From: Fidelibacterota bacterium
Lineage (GTDB): Bacteria; Fidelibacterota; Marinisomatia; SCGC-AAA003-L08; TS1B11
Reading direction: 5' to 3'
Assembly: GCA_004124295.1 (NCBI GenBank)
Contig: SCKI01000007.1
Span: 61,388 to 123,949, forward strand
DNA length: 62,562 bases
In this document: positions 1 through 8,482 of the stretch, in pieces
Numbering within the stretch: the first letter of the stretch is position 1
Layout of the letters: every line of letters starts with the position of its first letter
Notes under the pieces: generated by a model
Told to the model about the DNA's origin: nothing
Databases searched by the model: none
The model's input: only the letters and a program-made list of their open reading frames with translations
Made by a program: the position numbers and the translations under genes

Positions 1-2979
1 AAAGGACATGGCGGGAGGGGAGGGGCGGGGGGGCGGGCCCACCGATCCGCCGATGGCGAGATTCCCGAACTGGCTCACCTCAGGATCGTAGCCCGAATAG
101 TTGGTCTTCATCCAGAGGTTGCGGCCAGTCAGCGACAGAGTGAGGTAGTCCACCGCGCCGCCCAGGACGCCGTCAATAATCGACCGGGGCAGAGAATACT
201 CGAGGGCCAGTTCCCGCAGTTTGATGTACGAGCCGTCCTCGATATAGGGTGCGGTGTAGACGCCCAGCAGGCCCAGCCTGCCCGGACCGGCCGCATCCAC
301 CGAAATGGTGGTGTCACCCGTGCCGGCAGCGTTGGTCACGATGAAATCGACGGCTTTTCCGTAGTCAACTGTGGTGCCACCCAGGTCCTGCAGCAGGTTG
401 CCCAGATTGATCACATCGCCGCCGTTCTTCCAGTCGATCAGGAACCTCAGCCCCAGGGGGCCGACCCGGAAGATGTTGTTGAATGACATCTGGAAGTCGG
501 GCGTCTCGTCGCCCAGTTTGACGTGCTCGCCATTGGGCATTGTTTCCGATCCCACGATGGCGGTCGGCGACCAGCCTTCCTGAATACGGTAGGTGCCCAG
601 GAAGGTGGCGAAACCGCCGGTGTTGAAGGGATCAATGTCCAGCTGGGTGACCTCAGATTCGGTCTTGTAGAAGTTGATCCGAGAGCTCCACTCTAGGCCA
701 GCCGTGCGGATCAGGTTAAGGGTCAGGGCCATTTCGATGCCCTTGGTGGTCATCTTGCCGCCGTTGGTCACCTCTTGGAAGGCGCCCGCTGAAGAGGGCA
801 TATCGGCGGTCAACAGCAGGTCGGTGATGGACTGGTTGAACAGGGTCACCTCGAGGCTGGCAAAGCCGCCCAGCAGGCTGGCATCGAAACCGTATTCGAT
901 TTCGGTGGTGGTTTCCGGCAGAATTTCCGCATCACCCACGGTGCCTGAGGTTACCAGCCCTGAGAGTCCGCCGATGTTGCTGGGCAGCAAAGCGGTGAAC
1001 TTGGCGCCAGGGTTGGGCAGATTGCCGGTCTTGCCCCAGGCTACCCGCACCTTGAACTCATCGGAGATACCGGCCAGGGGAGCCCAGAAGTCGAGCTCGC
1101 TGAGGCGGAACGAGGCGGACGCCTTGGGATAGGTGAAGAACTTGTCGGTGTCACCCAGGACGCTGCTGCGGTCACCGCGCATGGCGCCGGTCAAGTAGAT
1201 CATACCGCCGATGTTGATCTCTTCCTGAATGAAGAAGCCGCGATCCTGTTGTTTGGTGATATGGTGCAGCACAAGGATGTTGGCTGCCTGGTCGATATTG
1301 GTCTGGTTCGGAACCGTCTTGGTGCCCGAGACGGTCACCTGGTTGCGGTCCGCCGTCTCCCACTGTACGCCGGCGGTGGTAGAGAGGTTCATGCCGCCCA
1401 TATTCAGCCGGTGGGCCAGGCTCAGGTAGAGATTGGAGTTGATGCTCGCGACGGTATTAAAAGTGGAGTTACCCGGTACGTCGCTGTTGCGCTCATACTG
1501 CAGCTCAGGCGGCGAGTAAACATTGTTCTCCTGTGAGTAGAAATCGGCGCCGCCCTGGGCGATGAAATCGAGCCCCATGCCGGTACCCTTGAGGATATTG
1601 TACTTGAAATTGAAGGACGCCATGGAGCGGAACACCACCTCGTTGTTGACCAGCACATCCCGGGTATGCACCGGGTTCGACGGGTTGGTGGGATGGTCCC
1701 GGTAAATCCCGTTTACGGGACGGATGTCGATGAAACTGGGCGTAAAGGCCAACGAGAAGCCGAACGTGGTGTTGGTGTTGTCGTTACCGGTGATGCCACG
1801 GTCCGATTCGGTGCGGGTCAAATTGGTGCTCAGGCTCAACGTGGCCCGGTCGCTGAAGCGGTGATCCAGGTTCAGTTGTCCCGAATACTTGCTGTAGCCG
1901 GTATTCTTGATGATGCCCTGATCATTCTTGATGGTGGCGCCGACATAGAAGCGGGTCCGGCTGGTGCCGCCACCGGCAGAAATATTGGTTTCGCTCAGCG
2001 CGCCGACCTGCCCGTACAGTACGCCTTCGTAGTCAATATCGGTGTTGGCCCAACTTCCGGAGGAGTTCAATCCTTCGTCGGCAATGTCGGACCCAAACTG
2101 GGCCACGGCCTCGTCATAGGTTTTGTAGACCCAGTGGCCCATCTTCCTCAGAATAGTGGTGCTGCCGGTACGCTGGGTTACCTTGAACTGGATGGCGCCG
2201 GGCTTGCCCCGCTTGGTGGTGATAATCACCACGCCGTTGGCCGCCTTGGAGCCGTAGATAGCCGCGGCGCTGGCCCCTTTGAGCACCTCAATCGTGGCGA
2301 TGTCCTGGGGATTGATGTCGCCCACCCGGTTGGTAGGCTGTCCCTGTGGCGTGGAGCTGCCGGCGCCCGCTGCGGCGGTTATCAGGTCCATGCCGGACTG
2401 GTTGGCGGCGTTGTTGATAATCACGCCATCCACGACATACAGCGGCTGGGTAGAACCAAAAAGAGTTGACGTGCCGCGCAGGTTAACGCTCATGCCGCCA
2501 CCGGGGGCGCCGGTGTTCTGGCGCACGGTGATGCCGGGGAATTTCCCGCTCAGAGCGCTTTCCAGAGTCTGAGCCGGCGCCGGCACCAGGTCCGCTGAGG
2601 AGATAGAGGCCACCGAGTGGGCCAGGTTCTTGCGTTTCACCGAAGAGGCGATACCGGTGACCACCACTTCCTCGGAACGGAGCACATCGCTCTCCAGCGC
2701 AATGTCCAGGCTGGTCACACCGGCGGCGACAGTCTGTTCGCTGGTCTTGTAGCCCACGAAGGTGACCAGCAGGTCGAACTCTGCTTCGGGAGCCTCGAGG
2801 TTATAGATTCCATCGGCATCGGTGGTGGTGCCAAGGAACGTGTCTTTAACAATCAGCTGTGCGCCGGGGAGCGTCTCGCCCGTACCCGCCACGGTGACCT
2901 GGCCGGTGATAGTCCGGGTCTGGGCGCTCAGGATTCCAGCCACAAGCAGAAACGCTGGCAGCAAAAGTTTAAATCGCAT
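1..2979 (-). CDS. SusC/RagA-type TonB-dependent receptor, 3' end cut by window edge
   Basis: Outer-membrane TonB-dependent transporter of the SusC class, which with a SusD lipoprotein imports glycans or other large ligands. The frame is open from ATG at 2979 to base 1, giving 993 codons. It starts with a signal peptide (MRFKLLLPAFLLVAGILSAQ), followed by a carboxypeptidase-like regulatory domain (ITGQVTVAGTGETLPGA), a plug with ADLVPAPAQTLESALSGK and IEVLKGASAAAIYGSKAANG, and then a beta-barrel. The last residues read (GYDPEVSQFG ... MSF) resemble the extreme C-terminus of the family, so only a few codons should be missing. A clear Shine-Dalgarno (AAGGAGA) lies 8 bases before the ATG. The partner susD is expected just beyond base 1. 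This receptor is not a close copy of the SusC at 5496. The ligand is unknown. Confidence 0.93.
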   Translation of the reverse strand, partial: MRFKLLLPAFLLVAGILSAQTRTITGQVTVAGTGETLPGAQLIVKDTFLGTTTDADGIYNLEAPEAEFDLLVTFVGYKTSEQTVAAGVTSLDIALESDVLRSEEVVVTGIASSVKRKNLAHSVASISSADLVPAPAQTLESALSGKFPGITVRQNTGAPGGGMSVNLRGTSTLFGSTQPLYVVDGVIINNAANQSGMDLITAAAGAGSSTPQGQPTNRVGDINPQDIATIEVLKGASAAAIYGSKAANGVVIITTKRGKPGAIQFKVTQRTGSTTILRKMGHWVYKTYDEAVAQFGSDIADEGLNSSGSWANTDIDYEGVLYGQVGALSETNISAGGGTSRTRFYVGATIKNDQGIIKNTGYSKYSGQLNLDHRFSDRATLSLSTNLTRTESDRGITGNDNTNTTFGFSLAFTPSFIDIRPVNGIYRDHPTNPSNPVHTRDVLVNNEVVFRSMASFNFKYNILKGTGMGLDFIAQGGADFYSQENNVYSPPELQYERNSDVPGNSTFNTVASINSNLYLSLAHRLNMGGMNLSTTAGVQWETADRNQVTVSGTKTVPNQTNIDQAANILVLHHITKQQDRGFFIQEEINIGGMIYLTGAMRGDRSSVLGDTDKFFTYPKASASFRLSELDFWAPLAGISDEFKVRVAWGKTGNLPNPGAKFTALLPSNIGGLSGLVTSGTVGDAEILPETTTEIEYGFDASLLGGFASLEVTLFNQSITDLLLTADMPSSAGAFQEVTNGGKMTTKGIEMALTLNLIRTAGLEWSSRINFYKTESEVTQLDIDPFNTGGFATFLGTYRIQEGWSPTAIVGSETMPNGEHVKLGDETPDFQMSFNNIFRVGPLGLRFLIDWKNGGDVINLGNLLQDLGGTTVDYGKAVDFIVTNAAGTGDTTISVDAAGPGRLGLLGVYTAPYIEDGSYIKLRELALEYSLPRSIIDGVLGGAVDYLTLSLTGRNLWMKTNYSGYDPEVSQFGNLAIGGSVGPPPRPSPPAMSF

Positions 2980-3084
2980 GATATTTCTCCTTAAAAAAAC
3001 GGGGGTTGCCGGTCCGAAAACATTGTGGCGACCGCTAACCCCAATGACTGTGCGCTATTTGAAGGTGGTTCAGCCTTCGCCGTG

Positions 3085-3113
3085 AATATAATTCGATGTG
3101 ATCGGGATCACAA
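3085..3113 (-). promoter_or_regulatory. Putative promoter of the SusC gene at 2979
   Basis: Reading the minus strand, TTGTGA (3113-3108) and TATATT (3090-3085) are separated by exactly 17 bases and match the sigma-70 consensus at 4/6 and 5/6. Transcription would begin near 3078, about 100 bases before the ATG at 2979. No transcript data support this; it rests on spacing and consensus only. Confidence 0.45.
3097..3112. promoter_or_regulatory. CRP/FNR-family operator-like palindrome
   Basis: TGTGATCGGGATCACA is a perfect palindrome (7-base arms, 2-base centre) and fits the TGTGA-N6-TCACA recognition pattern of CRP-type regulators exactly. It overlaps the proposed -35 element of the divergent SusC gene, a position more typical of repression than activation, and lies about 230 bases upstream of the plus-strand gene at 3344. 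No regulator gene is present in the window. Confidence 0.5.
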
Positions 3114-3343
3114 CCGATTACTGGCCTAACTGTCGGGTATGCGAATGTATGGGGCGCTGCCTGCGCTGCCGGGCAAGTTGAGGAGTGGGGTCCCGGGAGT
3201 ATCTCCAGCCGTCGGCATTCTGCACTTGGAAGCACCCCCGGGGAAGGTCGTAAATTGGCTCGATACAAACAGATATGCCGGTGGCGGCAGCCGGCAACCA
3301 GTTTCCAGGGTGATTAGGGACAATCGGGACAGGTCATCATACG
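3114..3343. other. Remainder of the divergent intergenic region
   Basis: Together with the promoter and operator at 3085-3113 this completes a 364-base gap between divergent genes. Apart from those two sites I see no RNA gene, terminator or convincing promoter for the plus-strand gene. The short open frames crossing it have no recognisable protein features and run into the gene at 3344 in the wrong frame. Confidence 0.5.
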
Positions 3344-5188
3344 ATGTTATATCGACGGGCATATCTAATCGGGGGGCTGCTGCTGGGAGTAGCGGCCACA
3401 GTTACCGGCGTCGTGTCAGTGGCCGCCGGCAAGGGCAGTGTCGGCGGGTCCATCCGGTTCGAGGACCGCAAATCTGCGGCCGGGATCGACTTCATCCACC
3501 ATGCCCCCCGGCCGCGGTGGTGTGAAGTGGGCCCCACGGTCAGCGGGGTGGCCACCAACGAAAGCCTGCAACTGCTGTTCCAGGAGGGACGGGAGTTCTG
3601 GAAATCGCGGGAGCGGCTGCTGACCCTGGAAGAATTTGCCCATTTGCACCTGATCAAGATGAACGGTTCAGGCGCGGCCTGGCTCGACTTTGACCGCGAT
3701 GGCGATTGGGACCTCTACCTGGTCAACGGCCAGGGACCCGGGGCCATCCGCAATGCGCTGTACGAAAATCTCGGCGAGGGCAAATTCCGGCAGAGTTTCA
3801 GCGGTGTGGAAGATATGGGCGAGGGGATGGCCGTCTCCGTCGCCGATTATGACAATGACGGCTACAGCGATATTTTCCTGACCAATTACGGTGACTTCAT
3901 TCTCTACCACAACAACGGCGACGGCACTTTCACGACGGTCACCAGCGAGGCCTTTCCCGGAGGGGTGCCGGAGAGGTGGTATGGCGGCTCGGCCTGGGGC
4001 GATTACGATCTGGACGGCGATCTTGATCTGTATGTCACCGCCTATGTCGATTTCTCCCAGCGCCCCCGGGAGACGGACTTGCGATTTCCGATGGACTTCG
4101 GCGGCCAACCCAATTCGCTGTACCGCAATAACGGCGACGGCACCTTTACAGAGGTCGCGGCTGCCGCCGGCGTAAGGGATGCGGCCCGGAAGTCGATGCA
4201 GGCCGTTTTCGCCGATTTCAATGCCGATGGCCTGCCCGACCTGTTCATCACCAACGACACCGATGCCAACAGCCTCTATCTTAACCGGGGCGACGGCACT
4301 TTCAAGACCTTCTCAGGTCCCAGCGGACTGAGCACCACAGACGGCAGCATGGGCATTGCCGTGGGGGATTTCAACGGCGATCAGCGGACCGACCTGGTCT
4401 ATACCAATTTTGCCGCCGAGGTCAATGTTCTGGCCCGCCTCGACCGGATCGATAAATCGCTGGCCGACAATGTTAATACGGCCCTGTTCGCCCCGGATTT
4501 CGAGTCGCTGCTGGTGCATAAGCTCACCTGGCCCATGGTCAGTTGGGGTCCCGGGCTGTTTGATCTGGATAATGACGGCGACCTGGACCTGTTTTTTGCC
4601 AACGGCCATCTGAACTCCACCAGCGGCGATAACCGGCAGCTGAACCTGCTGTTTGAAAATGACGGCCGGGGCCGTTTCAGCGACGTTTCGGCGTCCGCCG
4701 GCATCCAGGAAACCGGCAAACGAATCCACCGTGCGGCGGTGTTCGGCGATTATGATGACGACGGCAAGGTCGATATTTTCGTCACCAATAACGGGCAACA
4801 GGTGGAAGATGCCGACGGCAACCAGGTTTTCGATCGCTTTCAGGGCGCCGGAGTCCTGTACCATAACCGCTCGGAGGCGAAGAATAACTGGCTGAAAGTG
4901 CGCCTGGAAGGCCGTTCTTCGAACCGTGACGCCTATGGCGCCCAGGTGCGGATCGCCGCCGGTAAGCACACCGCCGTCCAGATGCTGGTCTCCGGAACCG
5001 GCTACTACTCCACCCACGCCAAGGAGCTCTATTTCGGACTGGGGCGGCGTAAGCGGGTGGATGAGATTACCATTACCTGGCCCAACGGCAATAGGCAGAG
5101 TTTCAGCGGAATCGCCGCGAACCAGACAGTATACATTGTCGAGGGAGAGGGTCTGCATCAATATACACTTATCCTGCCGGCAGGCTGA
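3344..5188 (+). CDS. CRTAC1-type exported protein, FG-GAP/VCBS repeats plus ASPIC/UnbV domain
   Basis: An exported protein of 614 residues. An N-terminal hydrophobic signal segment (about residues 5-28) is followed by at least seven FG-GAP/VCBS calcium-loop motifs of the form DxDxDGxxD (e.g. DFDRDGDWD, DYDNDGYSD, DYDLDGDLD, DLDNDGDLD, DYDDDGKVD), the signature of a seven-bladed integrin-type beta-propeller. A C-terminal ASPIC/UnbV domain (about 517-600, with YGAQVRIAAG and ITITWPNGNRQ) completes it. Family members are extracellular or surface proteins of unclear biochemical role, often next to SusC/SusD genes in this group. An insertion of about 50 residues separates the first strand from the first loop (after HHAPRP). 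No good ribosome binding site is visible, so the start is less sure than the frame. Confidence 0.88.
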   Translation: MLYRRAYLIGGLLLGVAATVTGVVSVAAGKGSVGGSIRFEDRKSAAGIDFIHHAPRPRWCEVGPTVSGVATNESLQLLFQEGREFWKSRERLLTLEEFAHLHLIKMNGSGAAWLDFDRDGDWDLYLVNGQGPGAIRNALYENLGEGKFRQSFSGVEDMGEGMAVSVADYDNDGYSDIFLTNYGDFILYHNNGDGTFTTVTSEAFPGGVPERWYGGSAWGDYDLDGDLDLYVTAYVDFSQRPRETDLRFPMDFGGQPNSLYRNNGDGTFTEVAAAAGVRDAARKSMQAVFADFNADGLPDLFITNDTDANSLYLNRGDGTFKTFSGPSGLSTTDGSMGIAVGDFNGDQRTDLVYTNFAAEVNVLARLDRIDKSLADNVNTALFAPDFESLLVHKLTWPMVSWGPGLFDLDNDGDLDLFFANGHLNSTSGDNRQLNLLFENDGRGRFSDVSASAGIQETGKRIHRAAVFGDYDDDGKVDIFVTNNGQQVEDADGNQVFDRFQGAGVLYHNRSEAKNNWLKVRLEGRSSNRDAYGAQVRIAAGKHTAVQMLVSGTGYYSTHAKELYFGLGRRKRVDEITITWPNGNRQSFSGIAANQTVYIVEGEGLHQYTLILPAG

Positions 5189-5489
5189 CAGACAATCCGG
5201 CCCGCTGAAATCCCGCCAGAGCAGAACGGACAGTGTAACAGCCCCCGGGCGACCCCATGGCCCACTGAGGGGGCGAGATTTATCTTGACTCAGGGGCCAT
5301 TCGGAAGCCACATTCAAGCACGGCAACATTGTCGAGCGGGGGAAGCATCAAGCACTATACGGAAAAAGATAGCGTAGCTCTATTTGGACCAGGGCGGGCG
5401 GTTCCATACGGCTCACCCTTACCTGTGACTCTGCCCTGCACACTGCGGGAAAATTAAATTTTAGGTATCGTCATAACAGTCTGGGAGGT
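5189..5489. other. Intergenic region upstream of SusC/SusD
   Basis: About 300 bases with no gene. A short palindrome (CCTGCCGGCAGG, 5174-5185) at the end of the previous gene is not followed by a T-run and is not called a terminator. I looked for a sigma-70 promoter and for the Bacteroidota -33/-7 type. Only weak matches are present (TTGACT near 5285, TATTTG near 5390), so the promoter of the SusC/SusD pair remains unplaced. Confidence 0.4.
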
Positions 5490-5495
5490 GTGATT

Positions 5496-8456
5496 GTGAG
5501 AATCAAGATCGTTCCGGTAAGTCTGGCATTCGGCCTGTTATTCATAGGGCCATTGGCCGGTCAGGATCATGATGTATCGGGAAGTGTGACTTCCAGCGCG
5601 ACGGGTGAGCCGTTAATCGGCGTCAACATTACCGTTCAGAATACGAATTTAGGAACCATTACCGATGGGGCCGGCCGCTATGAGCTTTTTGACATTTCAC
5701 CCCAGGCTGTTATAGTTTTTGATTATATAGGGTTTACGGCTCAGCAAGTGACCGTAGGAGACCAGCGGGTCATTGATGTGGCTCTGGTACCGGAAGCCTT
5801 GATAGGGGAAGATATTGTAGTCATTGGTTACGGTTCGCAGTCGCGCAGAGATGTGAGCAGCGCTATTTCCTCGTTGAAGTCAGAAGATTTCACACAAGGC
5901 GCAAATGCCAGTCTTCAGTCTTTGTTGCAGGCCCGTGCGGCAGGCGTGATCGTGACGGCAAACGATGGTAACATTGGCAGCGAAATGAAGATTCGTATTC
6001 GTGGGGGCAGCTCTATAAATGCCAGCAATAATCCGATGATTGTGATTGATGGTGTACCAATAAGTAACTCATCCGCGAATCCCGGTGGTTTTGGCACCGG
6101 TGGTGGTAACACTAGAAACGGTACCCAGGATAATCCACTGGGTATGATCAATCCTGACGATATTGCCTCTATTGACATTCTGAAAGACGCTGCATCTTCT
6201 GCTATTTACGGGGCTCGAGGCGGAAACGGCGTGATTCTGATAACCACCAAGGAAGGACGTCCAGGCGATATTTCCTTGACTTACAGTGGCTCGACCAGTT
6301 CTTCTACCATTATCAAGAAGCTGGATCTGATGAGCGCCTCTCAATATTTGAGTTATGCCAACTCTATAGTTTCTCTTATTGGCAAAGATACGAGTGGTGT
6401 AGATATTTATGGAGGTCCCAAGGATGGTGGCGCCGACACAGACTGGCAGGATGCAGTCTTGCAAACAGGTATTTCCCAAAGCCATAACATTTCATTCGGC
6501 GCCGGTACTCAGGCGACACAATACCGCGCCTCAATCGGTTACTTGGATCAAGAGGGAATTCTTTTAAATTCTAAATACAACCGCATATCTGCCCGCTTGA
6601 ATGTGCGGCATTCCATGCTTGACGGAAAACTTAAATTGGGACTGAAGCTCAGCCCCAGCCTTGTAACTCGTGACAATACACCCTATTTTCAAAGGGCTGG
6701 TTTTGAAGGTCTTGTATTCACCAATGTCATGAAGATGAATCCGACCTATCCGGTGTATAATGCAGACGGTACGTATTATGAATATCCTACCACGGGCATC
6801 CGGAATCCCGTTGCCATTCTCAACGAAATATCTCTTATCGGAGAAAATTTGCGGATTTTATCCAGCGTATATGCAGAATATGAGCTGATTCAGGGGTTAA
6901 GGATCAGGACAACTGTGGCCCTGGATGCCGAATCATACTCTCTCAATGGTTATGAACCCAATACTCTGCCCTATTCCGCTGCGGTTGGCGGGCGAGCTAC
7001 TGTCGAAAACAATCAAAGACGAAATCTCTATTTCACCTCTACCCTGAATTACCATGCGGACATGGGTAACTCGAATATAGACGCCTTGGCAGGTTATGAA
7101 TTCCAAGAGTTTACGAACAGTGGCTTTGGCGCAACGACCAAAAACTATGTCACCGATTCCTGGCTGAGCAATAATCTGGGCGGGGGAGCCGATTTTACGT
7201 CTGCTCCCTACTCCTATAAGAATGTGAACCGCTTAGTTTCTTTCTTCGGTCGTGTCGCTTACAATATGGGCGGCAGAATTAATGTCATGGGCACTATCCG
7301 CCAGGAAGGATCATCCCGCTTTGGTGAAAAGAATAAATGGGGTCTGTTTCCTTCGGCCTCGGTAGGTTTCTTTGTTACCGACGATACTAAAATAAGGGCC
7401 AGTTGGGGTGTCACCGGAAACCAGGAAATCGGAAATTACCGCTCGTTGGTCACCCTCGGTTCCGGAGCCAATGCCGTGATCGGTGGCACATTGCTGTCGG
7501 GTGTTTCCGCAAACCAATTAGCCAATCCTGAACTGAAATGGGAAACCACCAGTGATATGAATCTGGGCGTGGACTTCAGCCTGTTGGATAATAAAATCAC
7601 CGGCACCATTGATCTGTATTCCAAGACAACCACGGACATGTTGGTTGAGGTCAATGTGCCCCAGCCGGCAGTGGTTACTACTAAACTGGATAATGTGGGC
7701 AGTGTTGAAAACAAGGGCATTGAAATACTTCTTAATGCGCCGATTATGTCCACGGGAGATCTGAGCTGGAATGCCAGCTTCAATTTTACCAGCAATCGGA
7801 ATAAAGTGATCAGTCTGGGGAAAGATGTGGATTTCATTATCACCGGCGCCATTGGTGGAGCCGGGTTAAGCAATGTCTTTACATCCATCATTATACCCGA
7901 TGAACCGTTTGCGTCATTCTACGGATTTAGATTCTTAGGTTATGATGCAGATGGACAAGAAACATTATCAGCCGAAAGGGAAATTCTGGGTTCGCCATTT
8001 CCGGATTACACTTTCGGTATAACGAATACGATCAATTATAGAAACATAGACTTCAGTTTCTATATTTGGTCGGTCCAGGGGAACGAGATTCTAAACAACA
8101 CCCGTTTGGAATACCAACGGCCCTCGAACCCTACCAACGACATAAATCTTTTCATTGAGACGTCAGACGATGTGGACAATGGTATGGACCCTTCGGCCGC
8201 AGTGGCCTACACGGATCGTTTCATTGAAGACGGGTCGTTTATCCGGTTGCAAAACGTCACACTCGGGTACAGGCTTAATACGGCTCGGTTTAAGAACTTA
8301 CGCTTGTATGTGAGTGCCGATAACCTGATTACCCTGACTGACTACTCGGGTTATGACCCGGAGGTCAGTACCATTATGGGATTATCGGAGGGTGTTGACT
8401 ATACGAGCTATCCCAAAGCCAAGACTATTTCATTCGGTATAAACCTTGGACTATAA
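5496..8456 (+). CDS. SusC/RagA-type TonB-linked outer membrane receptor
   Basis: Full-length SusC-class TonB-dependent transporter of about 986 residues, pairing with the SusD lipoprotein 26 bases downstream to import glycan or peptide ligands across the outer membrane. It has a signal peptide ending near PLAGQ, a carboxypeptidase-like domain (SGSVTSSATGEPLIGVNI), a TonB-box-like EDIVVIGYGSQ, a plug (IRIRGGSSINASNNPMIVID, SIDILKDAASSAIYGARGG) and a beta-barrel ending SFGINLGL. Start choice: GGGAGGT (5483-5489) touches the GTG at 5490 but lies 6 bases before the GTG at 5496, so 5496 (MRIKIVPVSL) is preferred. Base composition is clearly lower in GC than the flanking genes, together with the next gene. 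The ligand is unknown. Confidence 0.95.
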   Translation: MRIKIVPVSLAFGLLFIGPLAGQDHDVSGSVTSSATGEPLIGVNITVQNTNLGTITDGAGRYELFDISPQAVIVFDYIGFTAQQVTVGDQRVIDVALVPEALIGEDIVVIGYGSQSRRDVSSAISSLKSEDFTQGANASLQSLLQARAAGVIVTANDGNIGSEMKIRIRGGSSINASNNPMIVIDGVPISNSSANPGGFGTGGGNTRNGTQDNPLGMINPDDIASIDILKDAASSAIYGARGGNGVILITTKEGRPGDISLTYSGSTSSSTIIKKLDLMSASQYLSYANSIVSLIGKDTSGVDIYGGPKDGGADTDWQDAVLQTGISQSHNISFGAGTQATQYRASIGYLDQEGILLNSKYNRISARLNVRHSMLDGKLKLGLKLSPSLVTRDNTPYFQRAGFEGLVFTNVMKMNPTYPVYNADGTYYEYPTTGIRNPVAILNEISLIGENLRILSSVYAEYELIQGLRIRTTVALDAESYSLNGYEPNTLPYSAAVGGRATVENNQRRNLYFTSTLNYHADMGNSNIDALAGYEFQEFTNSGFGATTKNYVTDSWLSNNLGGGADFTSAPYSYKNVNRLVSFFGRVAYNMGGRINVMGTIRQEGSSRFGEKNKWGLFPSASVGFFVTDDTKIRASWGVTGNQEIGNYRSLVTLGSGANAVIGGTLLSGVSANQLANPELKWETTSDMNLGVDFSLLDNKITGTIDLYSKTTTDMLVEVNVPQPAVVTTKLDNVGSVENKGIEILLNAPIMSTGDLSWNASFNFTSNRNKVISLGKDVDFIITGAIGGAGLSNVFTSIIIPDEPFASFYGFRFLGYDADGQETLSAEREILGSPFPDYTFGITNTINYRNIDFSFYIWSVQGNEILNNTRLEYQRPSNPTNDINLFIETSDDVDNGMDPSAAVAYTDRFIEDGSFIRLQNVTLGYRLNTARFKNLRLYVSADNLITLTDYSGYDPEVSTIMGLSEGVDYTSYPKAKTISFGINLGL

Positions 8457-8482
8457 GTTGGACTTAACAAGGAGTCATGGTT

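Noticed and set aside
5370..5470. Bacteroidota-type -33/-7 promoter before SusC/SusD
   Set aside because: TATTTG and TTAAATTTT stretches occur, but no TTTG/TAnnTTTG pair with the right spacing could be found.
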